Origin: Thioalkalivibrio sulfidiphilus
GTDB taxonomy: Bacteria > Pseudomonadota > Gammaproteobacteria > Ectothiorhodospirales > Ectothiorhodospiraceae
Assembly (NCBI RefSeq): GCF_000377945.1
Contig: NZ_KB898937.1
Coordinates: 1 to 64,000, forward strand
DNA: 64,000 nucleotides
Direction of reading: 5' to 3'
Shown here piece by piece: positions 62,379 through 64,000 of the stretch. Made by a program: the position numbers and the translations under genes. Position 1 is the first letter of the stretch; each line of letters opens with the position of its first letter. Below the pieces are notes generated by a model. It had not been told where the DNA came from. It made no database searches and saw only the letters and a list, made by a program, of their open reading frames with translations.

Positions 62379-64000
62379 TCAACCACGCGCGCGCTGGATC
62401 TTCATCACCTGGGGCAGGCGCCGGATGCGGCGCATCATGCCGGCCAGGTGACGGCGACCCTGGGTGGAGAGGGTGAAGGTGATGGTGGTGGAGGAGCCAT
62501 CGCGCTCGTCGAAGGAGACGTTCTCGATGTTCGAGCCCATGTCGGCGATCACGGCGGCGAGGCTCGCCAGCACGCCGCGCTGGTTAGCGGTCTGCACGCG
62601 GATGGCGGCGGGATATTCCAGTCCCGGCTCCGGCGACCACTCCACGGGGATCCACTTGTCCGGCTTGTCGCGGAACTCGGCCACATTGCGGCAACCCTCG
62701 CGGTGCACCACCAGGCCGCGGCCGGCGCTCATCACACCGACGATGGGATCACCGGGGATCGGATAGCAGCAGCGGGCGAACGACAGCACCATGCCCTCGG
62801 TACCCTTGACCGCCAGCGGGCGGTTCGGGGTGGCCTGATCCGCCGGCTCCTCCTCGGCGCCACCCAGACGCCGGGCCACCAGGGCGGCCATGCGGTTGCC
62901 GAGGCCGATGTCTGCCAGCAGGGCGTCCAGATCCTTGAGCTGCAGGTCGGCCAGCAGGGCCTGCAGCCGCTCCGGCGCCACCTGATCCAGGGACATGCCG
63001 TAGCCGGCGAGCGCCTTGTCCAGCAGGCGACGGCCCAGGTTGGCGGCCTCGTCCTCCTGCAGGTTCTTCAGATAATGACGAATGCTGGTGCGGGCCTTGC
63101 CGGTGACTACGAAGGACAGCCAGGCAGGGTTGGGCCGGGCGCCGGGGGCGGTGATGATCTCCACGGTCTGGCCGCTGAACAGCTGGGTGGACAGGGGCGC
63201 CAGGCGCCGGTCGATCTTCACCGCCACGCAGGTGTTGCCCACGTCGGAGTGCACCGCATAAGCGAAGTCCACGGCGGTCGCCCCCTTGGGCAGCTCCATG
63301 ATCTCGCCCTTGGGGGTGAAGATGTAGACCTCCTCGGGGAAGAGATCCACCTTGACGTTTTCCAGGAACTCGATGGAGTTGCCGGCGCTCTGCTGGATCT
63401 CCAGCACGCCCTTGAGCCACTCCCGGGCGCGGGCCTGGGCGCTGGCGGAATGCCGGTCGCCGGCCTTGTACAGCCAGTGGGCGGCGATGCCGCTCTCGGC
63501 CACCTGGTCCATCTCCTCGGTGCGGATCTGGATCTCGATGGGGATGCCGTGGGGGCCGAACAGCACCGTGTGCAGGGACTGGTAACCGTTGGCCTTGGGG
63601 ATGGCGATGTAGTCCTTGAAGCGCCCTGGCACCGGCTTGTAGAGGTTGTGCACCACGCCGAGCGCCCGGTAACAGGTGTCCACGTCGGCCACGATGATGC
63701 GCACCGCGTACACATCGAACACCTCCGCAAATGTCAGGCGCTTCTGCTTCATCTTACGGTAGATGCTGTAGAGGTTCTTCTCACGCCCGATGATGCGCGC
63801 CTCGATGTGCGCGTCTTCCATGCGGCTGCAGATGGCCGTCTCGATCTTCTGCATCACCTCCTTGCGATTGCCCCGGGCCCGATTGACCGCGTCCTGCAAC
63901 ACCTTGGCCCGGTTCGGGTACATGGCCTCGAAACCGAGCTGCTCCAGTTCACGGCGGATGGCGTTCATGCCCAGGCGCTGGGCGATGGGGGCATAGATCT
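62379..64000 (-). CDS. spoT: Bifunctional (p)ppGpp synthetase/hydrolase SpoT, 5' end off the window
   Basis: The visible 540 codons read in from the window edge as IYAPIAQRLGMNAIRRELE. They cover the end of the HD hydrolase region, the synthetase domain (GRFKDYIAIPKANGYQSLHTVLFG, EIQIRTEEMD...GIAAHWLYK), TGS domain (IFTPKGEIMELPKGATAVDFAYAVHSDVG), the CC/ZFD region (CCYPIPGDPIVGVMS) and a C-terminal ACT domain. The HD motif itself lies beyond 64000, so SpoT rather than RelA is inferred from the spoT-ridA-recG order. Confidence 0.92.
   Translation of the reverse strand, partial: IYAPIAQRLGMNAIRRELEQLGFEAMYPNRAKVLQDAVNRARGNRKEVMQKIETAICSRMEDAHIEARIIGREKNLYSIYRKMKQKRLTFAEVFDVYAVRIIVADVDTCYRALGVVHNLYKPVPGRFKDYIAIPKANGYQSLHTVLFGPHGIPIEIQIRTEEMDQVAESGIAAHWLYKAGDRHSASAQARAREWLKGVLEIQQSAGNSIEFLENVKVDLFPEEVYIFTPKGEIMELPKGATAVDFAYAVHSDVGNTCVAVKIDRRLAPLSTQLFSGQTVEIITAPGARPNPAWLSFVVTGKARTSIRHYLKNLQEDEAANLGRRLLDKALAGYGMSLDQVAPERLQALLADLQLKDLDALLADIGLGNRMAALVARRLGGAEEEPADQATPNRPLAVKGTEGMVLSFARCCYPIPGDPIVGVMSAGRGLVVHREGCRNVAEFRDKPDKWIPVEWSPEPGLEYPAAIRVQTANQRGVLASLAAVIADMGSNIENVSFDERDGSSTTITFTLSTQGRRHLAGMMRRIRRLPQVMKIQRARG

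Overview
The window is GC-rich chromosomal DNA from a gammaproteobacterium. The gene set points to a sulfur-oxidising, halo/alkaliphilic member of the Ectothiorhodospiraceae, with Thioalkalivibrio-like organisms as the best guess. The pointers are a periplasmic sulfite dehydrogenase with its own cytochrome c (2.8-4.6 kb), a BCCT betaine transporter, two general porins, ubiK/torF-type porin/glnK/amtB synteny, and a spoT-ridA-recG block. The taxonomic call is inference; no rRNA or tRNA gene is present.

Layout. 0-2.7 kb: a palindromic mobile-type repeat, then a two-gene glycosyltransferase operon. 2.8-4.6 kb: sorAB-like sulfite oxidation genes. 4.8-8.1 kb: ubiK, a porin, glnK and amtB; the porin and glnK both carry sigma-54 promoters with NtrC-type sites about 100 bp upstream, so this is a nitrogen-starvation unit. 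8.2-13.8 kb: fetAB exporter, polyamine genes speE and speA (divergent), a membrane protein and ycgL. 13.8-20.6 kb: porin, universal stress protein, BCCT transporter, a DnaQ-like exonuclease and a CNB-CBS-nucleotidyltransferase protein. 20.8-23.8 kb: a perfect FNR-type site, two hemerythrin-domain proteins, a broken oxidase-like gene and a truncated hemoglobin, suggesting O2/NO handling. 24-37.9 kb: typA, regulators (a degenerate-GGDEF response regulator, a LexA-like protein without its DNA-binding domain), a large c-di-GMP enzyme, a CPBP protease, PQQ-type sugar dehydrogenase, msrA, and an amidoligase/glutamine-amidotransferase pair. 38.3-48.6 kb: the lactate system lutABC and lctP, separated by about 5.5 kb of accessory DNA. 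That accessory DNA holds toxin-antitoxin genes, a GIY-YIG protein, an acetyltransferase, pseudogenes and an integron attC-like site. 48.6-64 kb: a second c-di-GMP enzyme, nei, a CHAD protein divergent from a pyruvate-kinase-like gene behind a Pho-box-like site, nfi, a large PLD-helicase fusion, a second copy of the palindromic repeat, then recG, ridA and spoT (cut by the window edge).

The most unusual feature is intergenic. Many gene ends carry short-period repeats with units of 7, 8 or 10 bp, often arranged as long inverted repeats and sometimes enclosing an intrinsic terminator. Several begin at or inside the stop codon of the neighbouring gene. Two copies of a separate MITE-like element (1-164 and 58757-58996) have terminal arms that differ between copies but remain perfectly complementary within each copy; one copy carries an extra 71-bp block of three hairpins.

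Other points of interest are the candidate integron cassette array without an integrase, the orphan His/Thr-codon-rich leader with a terminator upstream of lutABC, and the PLD-helicase fusion as a possible defence gene.
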